Below the pieces are notes generated by a model, which had not been told where the DNA came from, did not search any database, and saw only the letters and a list, made by a program, of their open reading frames with translations. The translations under genes and the position numbers were made by a program. DNA of 64,000 bases. Origin: Flavobacteriales bacterium. Lineage in GTDB: Bacteria; Bacteroidota; Bacteroidia; Flavobacteriales_D; Sanyastnellaceae. Position 1 is the stretch's first letter; every line of letters begins with the position of its first letter. This document shows positions 24,968 to 34,000 of this stretch, piece by piece. The stretch spans positions 1,798,001 to 1,862,000 of the forward strand of contig JAGYJM010000002.1 in the NCBI GenBank assembly GCA_018402085.1, in the 5' to 3' direction.

Positions 24968-25022
24968 TTCGACGAAAATTTAAAAAGAGTGGGATTCGCC
25001 AAGCGAATCCTTGGTGCTGTGG

Positions 25023-25120
25023 GCGCACACTGCAGTGCTTGCCTACAATAGACCGGCGGCACTAGCCGCCGCAACACTATTGACGCCATTCATATCCAAA
25101 GCAGCGCAATGATGCGCTGC
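25023..25120. repeat. Cluster of three GC-rich palindromes
   Basis: In order: GCGCACACTGCAGTGC followed by GCCTACA (about 25023-25047); GGCGGC-ACTA-GCCGCC (25055-25070); GCAGCGCA-ATGA-TGCGCTGC (25101-25120). The first and third recur together at 35375-35430. No T-runs follow, so these are not terminators. They fill the gap between the heptamer array and the T9SS gene. Confidence 0.65.
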
Positions 25121-25164
25121 ACTCCTGGCCCCAGACATCCGACTCCAGACTCAACCAGCACAAA

Positions 25165-25191
25165 CAAAAAAGCCGCCTCGAGGGCGGCTTT
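25165..25191 (-). terminator. Terminator of the T9SS cargo gene
   Basis: On the minus strand AAAGCCGCC-loop-GGCGGCTTT runs into TTTTTTG; GCCGCC 25172-25177 pairs with 25183-25188. It lies 19 bp after the stop of the gene ending at 25210. Confidence 0.85.
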
Positions 25192-25209
25192 CTGCTATAG
25201 AAAAGTCGT

Positions 25210-26196
25210 TTATCGTCCTACAATCACCTGAGCGACATCTGAGAAATCGCCTGCTACGATGTTGACGGTGTATTGTCCGGCAGCGAGGTCATGGTCAATA
25301 ATCACACGATTGCCTCCAATCACAGCCTGGTTGGTAATTTCTTCAGCCATCACACGCTTGCCTGACTGGTCAAAAATCTCAACGATCAGGTTGTCTTCGC
25401 GCAAGTCGAGTTGCTGTGCAAACTGGATGTTGAACTGGCCTTCAAGCACAGGGTTCGGGAACACCGTTACGCCTTCGTTTTTGATGCCTGAAATGCTATT
25501 TCCGGTTACGCTCCCGGTTGTTGAGCCTTCGTTGTTATCGAACTGGCATGTGCCGTCATCGTATGATGCAGCCATGTTATAGTTGACGGCATCCATATCG
25601 GTGCAACCAAACACCTGAGCACTTGTCGTTTCGAACGTTACTCCGCGCGACTGCCACACTTCGCCATTGCCATCCCATCCCTGGAAGTTGAGGCTACCTG
25701 AAGCCGTTCCGGTGGTGGTAAGCTGCATCAGGAGAATCTTACCCTGATCATCCGGCTTGCAGCGTTCATCTGTTGGGATGAGGAACCAGGCGCCATCATC
25801 TACATGCAGAGCCTGCCCGGCGTTGAATTGCTCATCTTCGATACCGGCAGTCCAGAGGTTGTTCGCCACGTTGTCAACTGCACCGATGGTCAGCCAGCTA
25901 TCATATGCAAGCGAAGGTTGAATGGTGATGACATTGGGATTGATATCAAGGGTGGTAGAATTTCCAAGTGGGTGTTGGTAAAAAGAACCGGTGGTTTCAA
26001 TTGCCATGTCGTTATCATCATCAGCAAAGACAGCATGTAAGGTATGATCGGCCGAAGGTAAGATCGCATAAACGCGATAAGTATTTCCGTCAACCAAATC
26101 TTGATTATCGATCTGTTCTACAATGAGCTGCACATCCGCTGCGAAGGCCGATGAAAGGAATACACAGCATGCGATTAAAGAAAAAAGCCTCTTCAT
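25210..26196 (-). CDS. Secreted protein with T9SS type A sorting domain
   Basis: 328 residues. The signal peptide ends at about 19-20 (SSAFA-AD). The central region (20-190) is an uncharacterised beta-rich domain (VEQIDNQDLVDGNTYRVYAIL, then ADDDNDMAIETTGSFYQHPLG). One GCTDMDAVNYNMAASYDDGTC repeat lies near 197-217, the same type that is multiplied in the 53-64 kb proteins. The C-terminal ~80 residues form a type A sorting domain (VTVFPNPVLEGQFNIQF ending AAGQYTVNIVAGDFSDVAQVIVGR), which targets export through the T9SS and removal or anchoring at the surface. It is a single gene with its own terminator; the intergenic region shared with the SGNH hydrolase contains direct repeats. Confidence 0.87.
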   Translation of the reverse strand: MKRLFSLIACCVFLSSAFAADVQLIVEQIDNQDLVDGNTYRVYAILPSADHTLHAVFADDDNDMAIETTGSFYQHPLGNSTTLDINPNVITIQPSLAYDSWLTIGAVDNVANNLWTAGIEDEQFNAGQALHVDDGAWFLIPTDERCKPDDQGKILLMQLTTTGTASGSLNFQGWDGNGEVWQSRGVTFETTSAQVFGCTDMDAVNYNMAASYDDGTCQFDNNEGSTTGSVTGNSISGIKNEGVTVFPNPVLEGQFNIQFAQQLDLREDNLIVEIFDQSGKRVMAEEITNQAVIGGNRVIIDHDLAAGQYTVNIVAGDFSDVAQVIVGR

Positions 26197-26287
26197 AGTC
26201 TATGGTTTTAGGTAATTTTACTCGGGTTCTTGTCGAAATGTTTCAATCCTCAAGGTAAGGGAAAAGTCTTACAAGAACAAGCGAAGT

Positions 26288-26325
26288 TTTTGACCTTCAA
26301 CAATTTTGAATTCATTTTGACCTTC
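26288..26325 (+). promoter_or_regulatory. Direct repeats in a divergent promoter region
   Basis: TTTTGACCTTC occurs twice, at 26288-26298 and 26315-26325 (27 bp apart), with the palindrome TGAATTCA between, in the 135-bp region separating the T9SS cargo gene and the SGNH hydrolase gene. The spacing is close to 2.5 helical turns. This could be a two-site regulator binding region. Confidence 0.3.
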
Positions 26326-26331
26326 TGAACG

Positions 26332-27093
26332 ATGCATGCTTCTCGAGATATCCCCCGCCAAATGTGTAAACTGCTCATGCAGGTCTCCTGCATTATGATA
26401 TTACTTTTTTCGGCCTGTCGGCCGGATGATGCCTCTCCTGTTGAGACCGAACCTGGTGATGACACGATCGTTGAGTCTGCAACGGGGATTTTGCGCTTTC
26501 TTGCCCTTGGCGACTCATACACCATTGGGGAGAGCGTAAGCGAGAGTGGAAGCTGGCCCCTCCAGCTCGCTGATACTTTGAATGCCCGCTTCGAGGCGTT
26601 CACCCTCGCTCAACCCGATATTCTTGCAACCACCGGCTGGACTACCTTTGAACTCGACTCTGCGATGGACCTGAAGAACATTGATACGGCACGCTATGAC
26701 CTGGTGTCTCTTCTGATTGGTGTCAATAACCAGTACCGCGGTCTCCCCGTCGAAGACTATGCAGTTGAATATGGCGATCTGCTCGATCGAGCAATCACTA
26801 TTGCCGGGGGTACTGATCGTGTGTTTGTGGTTTCCATACCCGATTATGGCTTCACCCCTTTTGGAGAACCCAACCAGGAATCCATCAGTGCTTCACTCGA
26901 CCAGTTTAATGATACCTGCCGTGTGATTACCGAAAGTCGGGGCGTGGCGCACTACAACATCACCGCTATCAGCAGAATGTGGCCGGATGAGCCTGACTGG
27001 GTTGCGGCAGACGGACTGCATCCTTCGGCGGAGCAGTACGCTGCGTGGGTTGCACACTTCGCTGATTCAGTCGCGATGCAGCTTGGACAATAA
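26332..27093 (+). CDS. SGNH/GDSL hydrolase lipoprotein
   Basis: 253 residues from the first ATG; internal Mets at 11 and 16 would give a more typical n-region, so the true start may be 26362 or 26377. The lipobox LFSAC gives a lipidated Cys near residue 28. SGNH blocks: LALGDSYTIGE (Ser nucleophile), LIGVNNQYRG (block III GxN), and DGLHPSAEQY (Asp-His). This predicts an esterase or lipase anchored to a membrane. It is divergent from the T9SS cargo gene and converges on the small barrel protein. The natural substrate is unknown. Confidence 0.87.
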   Translation: MHASRDIPRQMCKLLMQVSCIMILLFSACRPDDASPVETEPGDDTIVESATGILRFLALGDSYTIGESVSESGSWPLQLADTLNARFEAFTLAQPDILATTGWTTFELDSAMDLKNIDTARYDLVSLLIGVNNQYRGLPVEDYAVEYGDLLDRAITIAGGTDRVFVVSIPDYGFTPFGEPNQESISASLDQFNDTCRVITESRGVAHYNITAISRMWPDEPDWVAADGLHPSAEQYAAWVAHFADSVAMQLGQ

Positions 27094-27156
27094 TTGGTTG
27101 TTGGAAGTAGGTAGTTCAGCGTGCAATCTCTTATTGCAGTATCTGAGTAGACAGGT

Positions 27157-27684
27157 TCAGAAAGGAAACGATACACCTACGCGAGCGCCTGAGATGCGGT
27201 TACCGCCACCGATTTCACCGTAGAGGATGATATCGTCGCTGATCGCATAACGACCTCCCACCTGAAGACGGAGGCCGAGTCCGCCGATACCATCGCCTAC
27301 ATACTCAGCGCTGACTCCTGTTAAGTCATCAACTCGACGTGTTGACCAGATATAGTACCCCACAGAGAGCCCTGCGTAAACATCATACTCTTCACCCGGA
27401 TCAAAGAAGTGGTAGTTGCCATTGGCAGAAATCTCAAAAATATTGTGCACCCATCGCGTACCGAATCCAGAAAGCAGAAGACCTTCGCGATAGCGCCGAT
27501 AATTAAGCTGGCCACCCACCGTAATCTGGTCATCCACCTGAAAGTCAATGCCGGCGAAGACCGGAATACCCCAGTTTGAAACACCCACACCAACATTGAT
27601 GTAGTCAAAGGGTTTACCCTGCGCCGATGCCTCAGAGACAGCGAATCCTGAAACAAGTAGTAGAACTATGGCTATTCGTTTCAT
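27157..27684 (-). CDS. Small outer-membrane beta-barrel protein
   Basis: 175 residues starting MKRIAIVLLLVSG; the frame is open 34 codons upstream, but that part is basic and lacks signal character. The signal peptide ends near SEASAQ. The mature chain is a series of amphipathic strands (YINVGVGVSNWGIPVFAGIDF, LTVGYYIW-type segments) ending in SGARVGVSFPF with a terminal Phe, the usual recognition signal for BAM insertion. It resembles OmpA/OmpW-like 8-stranded barrels. Function unknown. It stands alone, convergent with the SGNH hydrolase. Confidence 0.75.
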   Translation of the reverse strand: MKRIAIVLLLVSGFAVSEASAQGKPFDYINVGVGVSNWGIPVFAGIDFQVDDQITVGGQLNYRRYREGLLLSGFGTRWVHNIFEISANGNYHFFDPGEEYDVYAGLSVGYYIWSTRRVDDLTGVSAEYVGDGIGGLGLRLQVGGRYAISDDIILYGEIGGGNRISGARVGVSFPF

Positions 27685-28092
27685 AACAGTGTGCATTCGT
27701 TTGGCGCAAAGTTCAGTTTTTACCTCAACTTCTGACACCCGCTTGCTTTTGAAGTTAACGGATCTTATGCACGGCGTAGTGTTCAACTGAGCGGCTCATG
27801 GCGAGCCTTCGGTGAATGCACAGTTCAAAATGCACAATTTAAAATGCATAATGCATAATGCACAGCAGCTGAAGAGCAATCCGCCGTGCTACCCTGCACT
27901 CAGGGGTGACTATGCCTCGAAACAGGGACTGAGAGTTCGTCATTTAATTAACTCTCAAAAATAGCCTTCCTTATTCTCTGCCCGGCAGCGGTGGCAAGTT
28001 AGTGCAGATGACTTGCCTGAAAACAGCAAGCGCAGGAACCTTTGTTCCTGCGCTGCCTGATAACGAACTAAACGTACTGGTGAAACGGAATG
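27685..28092. other. Intergenic region with AATGCA microsatellite and a hairpin
   Basis: 408 bp with no gene. At about 27815-27874 the word AATGCA (as AATGCACA or AATGCATA) recurs five or six times. A hairpin AGCGCAGGAA-6-TTCCTGCGCT (28029-28054) lies 39 bp after the stop of the giant gene; on the minus strand only a weak T-run follows, so it may be that gene's terminator. Confidence 0.55.
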
Positions 28093-31000
28093 TTACCGCA
28101 ATACCATCTCAGTATCACAGTGAACGCGTTGGTCTCCGGTGATGGTGAAAATGTATGTGCCCGGAGGTAAATTATCTTTCGGATAGGTAAAGCGGTAGAG
28201 CGCGCCTTCAATCACCTCCCACTCACGCACGATGCCCACACAGCTACCTGAGCTGTTGAATACCTCAATGCGCGCCTTGCCGTTATAATCGGCTTCAAAA
28301 GTGAGGTTAAAGGCGTTGCCTTCACTGCCACTCACGTCGAAAAGCAAGTCGGGAGTTTCTGCATAGTTCAGCGGCATCGCATTGTCGAGGCTTTGATCCG
28401 TTACTTCGATCACCTGCGTGGCCGAAACGGTATTGCCCGCGCAATCGGTAGCAGTCCATGTGCGATAGATGGTTTGATCCGGACAACAGTACAGCTCTGC
28501 GAAGAAGTCTCCGTGTCCTTCCACCGGAACACCGTTGATATCTCCTTCATAGAAGAACCAGCCACCCAGTCCGTAGCCCTCACTTCGGTTGTTGGCATTC
28601 ATTCCCACCTGGTACCCGTAGGTATAGTCTGCAGGAGCGTGGGTCAGTTGCAGGCTGCTGCCCTCGAATTGGCCCATACCAATGACCGTAGTCAGTTCTT
28701 CATCCATCTCGTAGTAGGCCCATGTCTCGTAAAAGGCCTCTCCGATGCCCAGGTCATCTTTGTAAGAGCGTCCGAGTGCTGACCATTCCTCCCAGGTGCG
28801 GGCATTTTTGAGGCGCAGCTCAAAGTACCAGCTCATCGCTGCGTTGTCTGTATTGTGCACCTGACCACTCAGCACTGCTGTTCCGTCTTCCGGATTCTCT
28901 TCAAAGCTGCCTCCTTCGGGGCCAAAGACGTAGGTGTCATTCACCCCGTCAACGCCCGGTAACCAGAAAGCGATATCGCCGATAAAGCCTTCCGCATTTG
29001 AAGCCGTGCAGGCCGCGGTGCTGTCTTGAGCGCTTTCGATCACTTCTTCAAAGGTCACTTCCACGACCTCACCGCAACTTTCGAGAGCAATCACTTGAGG
29101 AACTTCCGGAATGTTGTTGCAGTCAACAGTAAGGTCTTCGGGTACGTTGATCAGCACCGGTGCCACATCATCAATCACCTCGATCTCTTGCGAAACGGTG
29201 GTGGTGAGTCCGCAAGCGTCGGTGGCTGTCCAGATTCGGATCAGAGTGTACTCCGTGACACAATAGGTTTCAATGGTGTACTCTTCCATGGAGGTATCTA
29301 CCACCCCACACGCATCGGTGACCTCCAGCATTGCAAACGGCGGAACGTCAAGGCATGATACCGTTGCATTCTGCGGTACGCTTATGAACTGCGGTGCGGC
29401 ATCGTCAGTAATGGTAATCGTCTGGGAGTGGCTGTCACTATTGCCGCACTGGTCAATGGCCGTCCATGTGCGTGTTATGACCTGCACACAACCCGGATCG
29501 CCCCAGATTTCTTCAAAAAGGATCGCCGTATCACTGCAGTTGTCGAAGGCCTGAACGCTTGCCGGCTCAGGAAGCTCGTCGCAACTGACCACGACATCCT
29601 CCGGCAGGTTGGTCAGTACCGGAGCGATTTCGTCAATCACAGTAATCACCTGAACCGCCATAGCGGTATTGCCACAGTCATCCGTAGCGTAGAAGGTTCT
29701 GTGAATTTCATACGGACACTCTCCTGCCATGACCACATCCTGGGAGGTGACAGAAACACCCGCACTGCAGTTGTCGTCGGCACCCGGCAGTTCAACAGCC
29801 GGAATAGCCTCACAACTCACGGTCGTGTCTGCCGGAATCTCACCGAATACGGGTGCCGTCAGGTCTGTTCGGGTCAGCACCTGGGTGGCTGTTGCGGTGT
29901 TGCTGCATTCATCGGTTGCCGACCAGATGCGTGTCAGGACCTCTTCACAACCGTTTGTTTCGGTAAACTCCATGAAGTTGACTGCTACTGACACTGTGCA
30001 GTTGTCTACCGCGCCCACACCCGGAGCAGCCGGGAAGGCCTCGTCGCAGTCAACGGTCACATCATCCGGTACACCGATGAATACCGGTGCCTGGGTATCA
30101 TTCACATAAATCAGCTGCGTGAGGGCCGTACCGTTGCCACAAGCATCCGTTGCGATGTAGGTGCGGTTGATGATGTACGCACAGTCGCTTTGCGGAATGA
30201 TGCTTTCTTCCACGGTCAGCGCTACCTCATCAGAACAGGCATCTGTTGCGCTGGCATTATCCGGTGACGGAACATTGCTGCAATCCACGAAGCTGTTCGG
30301 CCCCACACCGCTGATCACCGGAGGTGTGGCATCAAATACGTGAATGGTCACCTCGAGTGTTGCCTGATGCCCGCAGAGGTCAGTCGCCGTGTAGGTGCGC
30401 AGGATGTCAAACTCACAGCCCTCTCCCATCGGTTGGTCTTCAAAAGTTACCGTCACGGTATTCCCGCAATCGTCTGCTGTCTGCGGCAGCGGCACGGCAT
30501 CGAGGTTACTGCACTCCACCGTGAATTCAGTGGGGTAATCGAGGAAGATCGGAGCCTCCGTGTCTTCCACATTGATCGACTGAGACACGATGGTGTTGTT
30601 CCCGCAATCGTCACTTGCAATCCATGTGCGGATGATGGTGTAGTTGCAGCCACTCCCCACAATACTTTCATTGAAGGTCACTGCCACATTGTCATCGCAG
30701 TTGTCGCTCACCTCTGGTTCCGGCATATCCGGAATGCTGTTGCAGGTTGCATTCGTATTGTCAGGTATACCGGTCAGCAGCGGCGGCTCGGTGTCTTCAA
30801 TAAACACGTTCTGCGTGAAGCTGCTGCTGTTGCCGCAGGCATCCGTGGCCGTCCAGGTTCTGAAGATATTCGGGCACCCTCCTGCTGCGATGTTTTCTTC
30901 ATAGGACACGGTCACCTCGCTGCAATTATCGGAAGCTGTGAGCACCGGTGGTTCAGGCACGGTTCCGCATTCTGCTGTAATGTCTTCGGGAGTAAAATCG

Positions 31001-34000
31001 AAGACCGGCGGTGTCTGGTCGCTCACTTCTATGAGCTGCACGGCACTCGCGGTATTATCGCAAGCGTCGATCGCTGTCCAGGTGCGCTCTACTGTATAGT
31101 TTTCCGGGCAAAAGCCCGGGATGATCAATTCTTCCATGGTCACCTCAGGCGTGCTGCAGTTGTCAAAGGCAACTACCACCGGAGCGCCCGGCAGCGGTTC
31201 GCTGCAATCAACGGACAGATTCTCCGGGATGCCCTCAAAGGTTGGTGCCGTTTCGTCAATGAAGGTGTAGGTCTGCTCCAGCACGGCCACATTCCCGCAA
31301 TCGTCTGTGGCTGTCCAGGTTTTGATCAGCTCCTCTCCACAGTCTGTGGTCACCCACGACTCATTGGCGGTCAAGCTTACTTCTCCGCAGGCGTCAGTCA
31401 CGACCGGCACCTCAATCTGTGGCTCGTCTTCGCACGAGAGCACAAAGTCAAGCGGCACATCTGCGAACACCGGTGGTGAATTATCCGTCAGGTGGATGGT
31501 CTGCACAAACTCGGCGGTATTGCCACACGCATCCTGTGCCACCCAGGTGCGCACGATGGTGCGATCGCAGGGAGTTGCGCCTGAAATCACCTCATCATTG
31601 TAGCTCAGTTCAACGCCAAAGAGGCAATCATCGTCTACCTGAATCAGTTCATCAGCACTGAGCTGCGTACATTCAATGCTCACCTCCGATTGCCCCGTGA
31701 TCACCGGAGCTCCTTCATCGGTGTAGGTCAATACCTGCTCGGCCTGATTGGTGTTGCCACAACCGTCAGTGGCTGTCCAGATGCGGGTGAGCGTGACGGT
31801 GCAGTCAGCCAGCTGTGTGCTTTCGGTGAGGATGACATCTACATTGCCGTTACAATTATCCACGGCGAGTACTTCAGGTGCTTCTGAGAACGCTGCACAA
31901 TCGGCCTCTCCGCCCTCCGGAAGGTTGACGAAAACGGGAGGTGTGGTATCTACAAACGCTATGAGTTGCGTCGCTGAAGACGCATTGCCACAGGCATCCG
32001 TTGCGGTCCACGTACGTGTGATGGTCGTACAGTCGGGTCCATCGCTCTGAACGGCCTCTTCCATTGAAATTTCCACATCCGAACAGTTGTCGATCACGAC
32101 CGGGTTCGCATCCGGCGCTTCTGCGCCGCACTCAATCACGAGATCCTCAGGCACTAAAAGAAACTGAGGGGAAGTCATATCAAGAACGGTAATCGCCTGG
32201 CTCACGATGGTCATGTTACCGCAAGCGTCAGTGGCCTCCCAGGTGCGCACGAGCACGTACTCACAACCGTCACCTATCTGCTCTTCAGAGGTATTGACGC
32301 CGAGAACGGCTGAACAGGCATCTTCAAAGTTCACCTCGCTGAGCGGCGGGATCTCATCACAGTTCACGGTGAGGTCAGCGGGGAAATCGACGGGTTGCGG
32401 ACCTTCGGTGTCTTGCAGCAGAATCTGCTGATTGAGCGTCGCAGTATTGCCACAGGCATCGGTGGCAGTCCAGGTTCGTGTGACCAGGAAACCACAGTTT
32501 GTGGGCGTTGAAAGCTCATTCTCCGTGATCAGCACCTCACCGCAGTTGTCGGTTACTTCCGGCACAAATGCCGGGATGGGATCGCCGCACTCCAACACCA
32601 GGTCGTTGGGCTCATCCAGAAACTCCGGAGCGGAGGTATCGGTGAAGTTGATGAGCTGTACATGCGTGGTGGTGTTGCCACAGGGGTCAGTGAGCGTATA
32701 AGTACGCTCAAGCGTTGGCGCACAGGCACCTGAGAAGGTTGCTTCTTCGACAGTTACTTCAACAAATGGTGTGGAGCAGCCATCATCGAAGGCAATATCC
32801 GGCTCGGGCAACTCACCACATTCAACCGTCATATTCTCCGGCAGTACGGTGATGACAGGGGCGGTCTCATCGATGATATACACTGTCTGATCACTGACGG
32901 TAGTATTGCCGCAGGCATCTGTAGCGGAGACCGATACTGATACCGCCAGGGCACAGTCAAACGGGAGGCCGCAATCAATGAAGCCATTGTCTTGCGTACC
33001 GTCTACGTAGTTCTGGTTGACTCCGGCAAGCGCGTCTGACAGTTGCGAGAAACCGAAAGAAGTCTGACAGCCACCGATAGCCGCGTTGGCTTCGTTGAGC
33101 AATTCCTGCACGGTCCAACCTGCGAAAGGTCCGGAGGTGAGTACCCCATCGTTGAGTGCAAATTCAGAGGCTCCGAAATCGGGGTCGTATGCATCAAATC
33201 CGACGCTCAGGGTGAGGCCCACGAGCTGCGCTGCGAATACATTGTTGTAAGCATCACCCGGATCCGTGAGGTTACCCTCCGGCAAGGCAGACGGGGTGGA
33301 ACCGCTCGGCAAAAACGCCTGAACAGCTTCGGCAGAGGTGAGTGTTAGCGTGTTCTCACAGCCGATAGTGAGCCCGTCGGGAAAGGCCTCGGCAAAATGT
33401 GCTGCAAGGTAGCTTCCCGGGTTGTTGCCATTGGGCGTTGTGCCCCATCCGCCAATGGTCTGGGTGCGCAATTGCCCCGGATCACAGTCATCACCGGAAA
33501 CCGGTTCAGGATCACTGATCTCGTAGGTTACCTCCACGACCTCCGAGCAATTGTCAGAGACGAGATCTTCGATCACGGTTTCTACATCGCAATCATTCAG
33601 AACGGTTGGCAGTTCTGCAATAACGGGCGGAGCGTCGTCAACCACGGTAATCATCTGCTCGCACTGGGCGATGTTGCCATTTTCACTTTCGGCTGTCCAG
33701 ATACGGAGTACGGTGAGCGGACACTCCGTTGACAGAATTTGATCTTCAAAGGTCAGCGTGTAGCTTTCATTGCAGAAAATGATCGGCTCGCCGGTGATCT
33801 CTGGCGTGTAGATTCCCTCTTCGCAATCCACTTCGAGGTCAATCGGGCATTGCACCACGTGGATGTCATCGCAGGAGCCCTCGAGGTTGATGTCTCCGTG
33901 GTGGGCGACCGGTTCACCGTTGATTTGGCCGGTATAGTCAAACCAGCATGACATTCCGGGCTCGGCGTTCTGGTCGTTCGCGGCCATCCCGATCTGAAGG

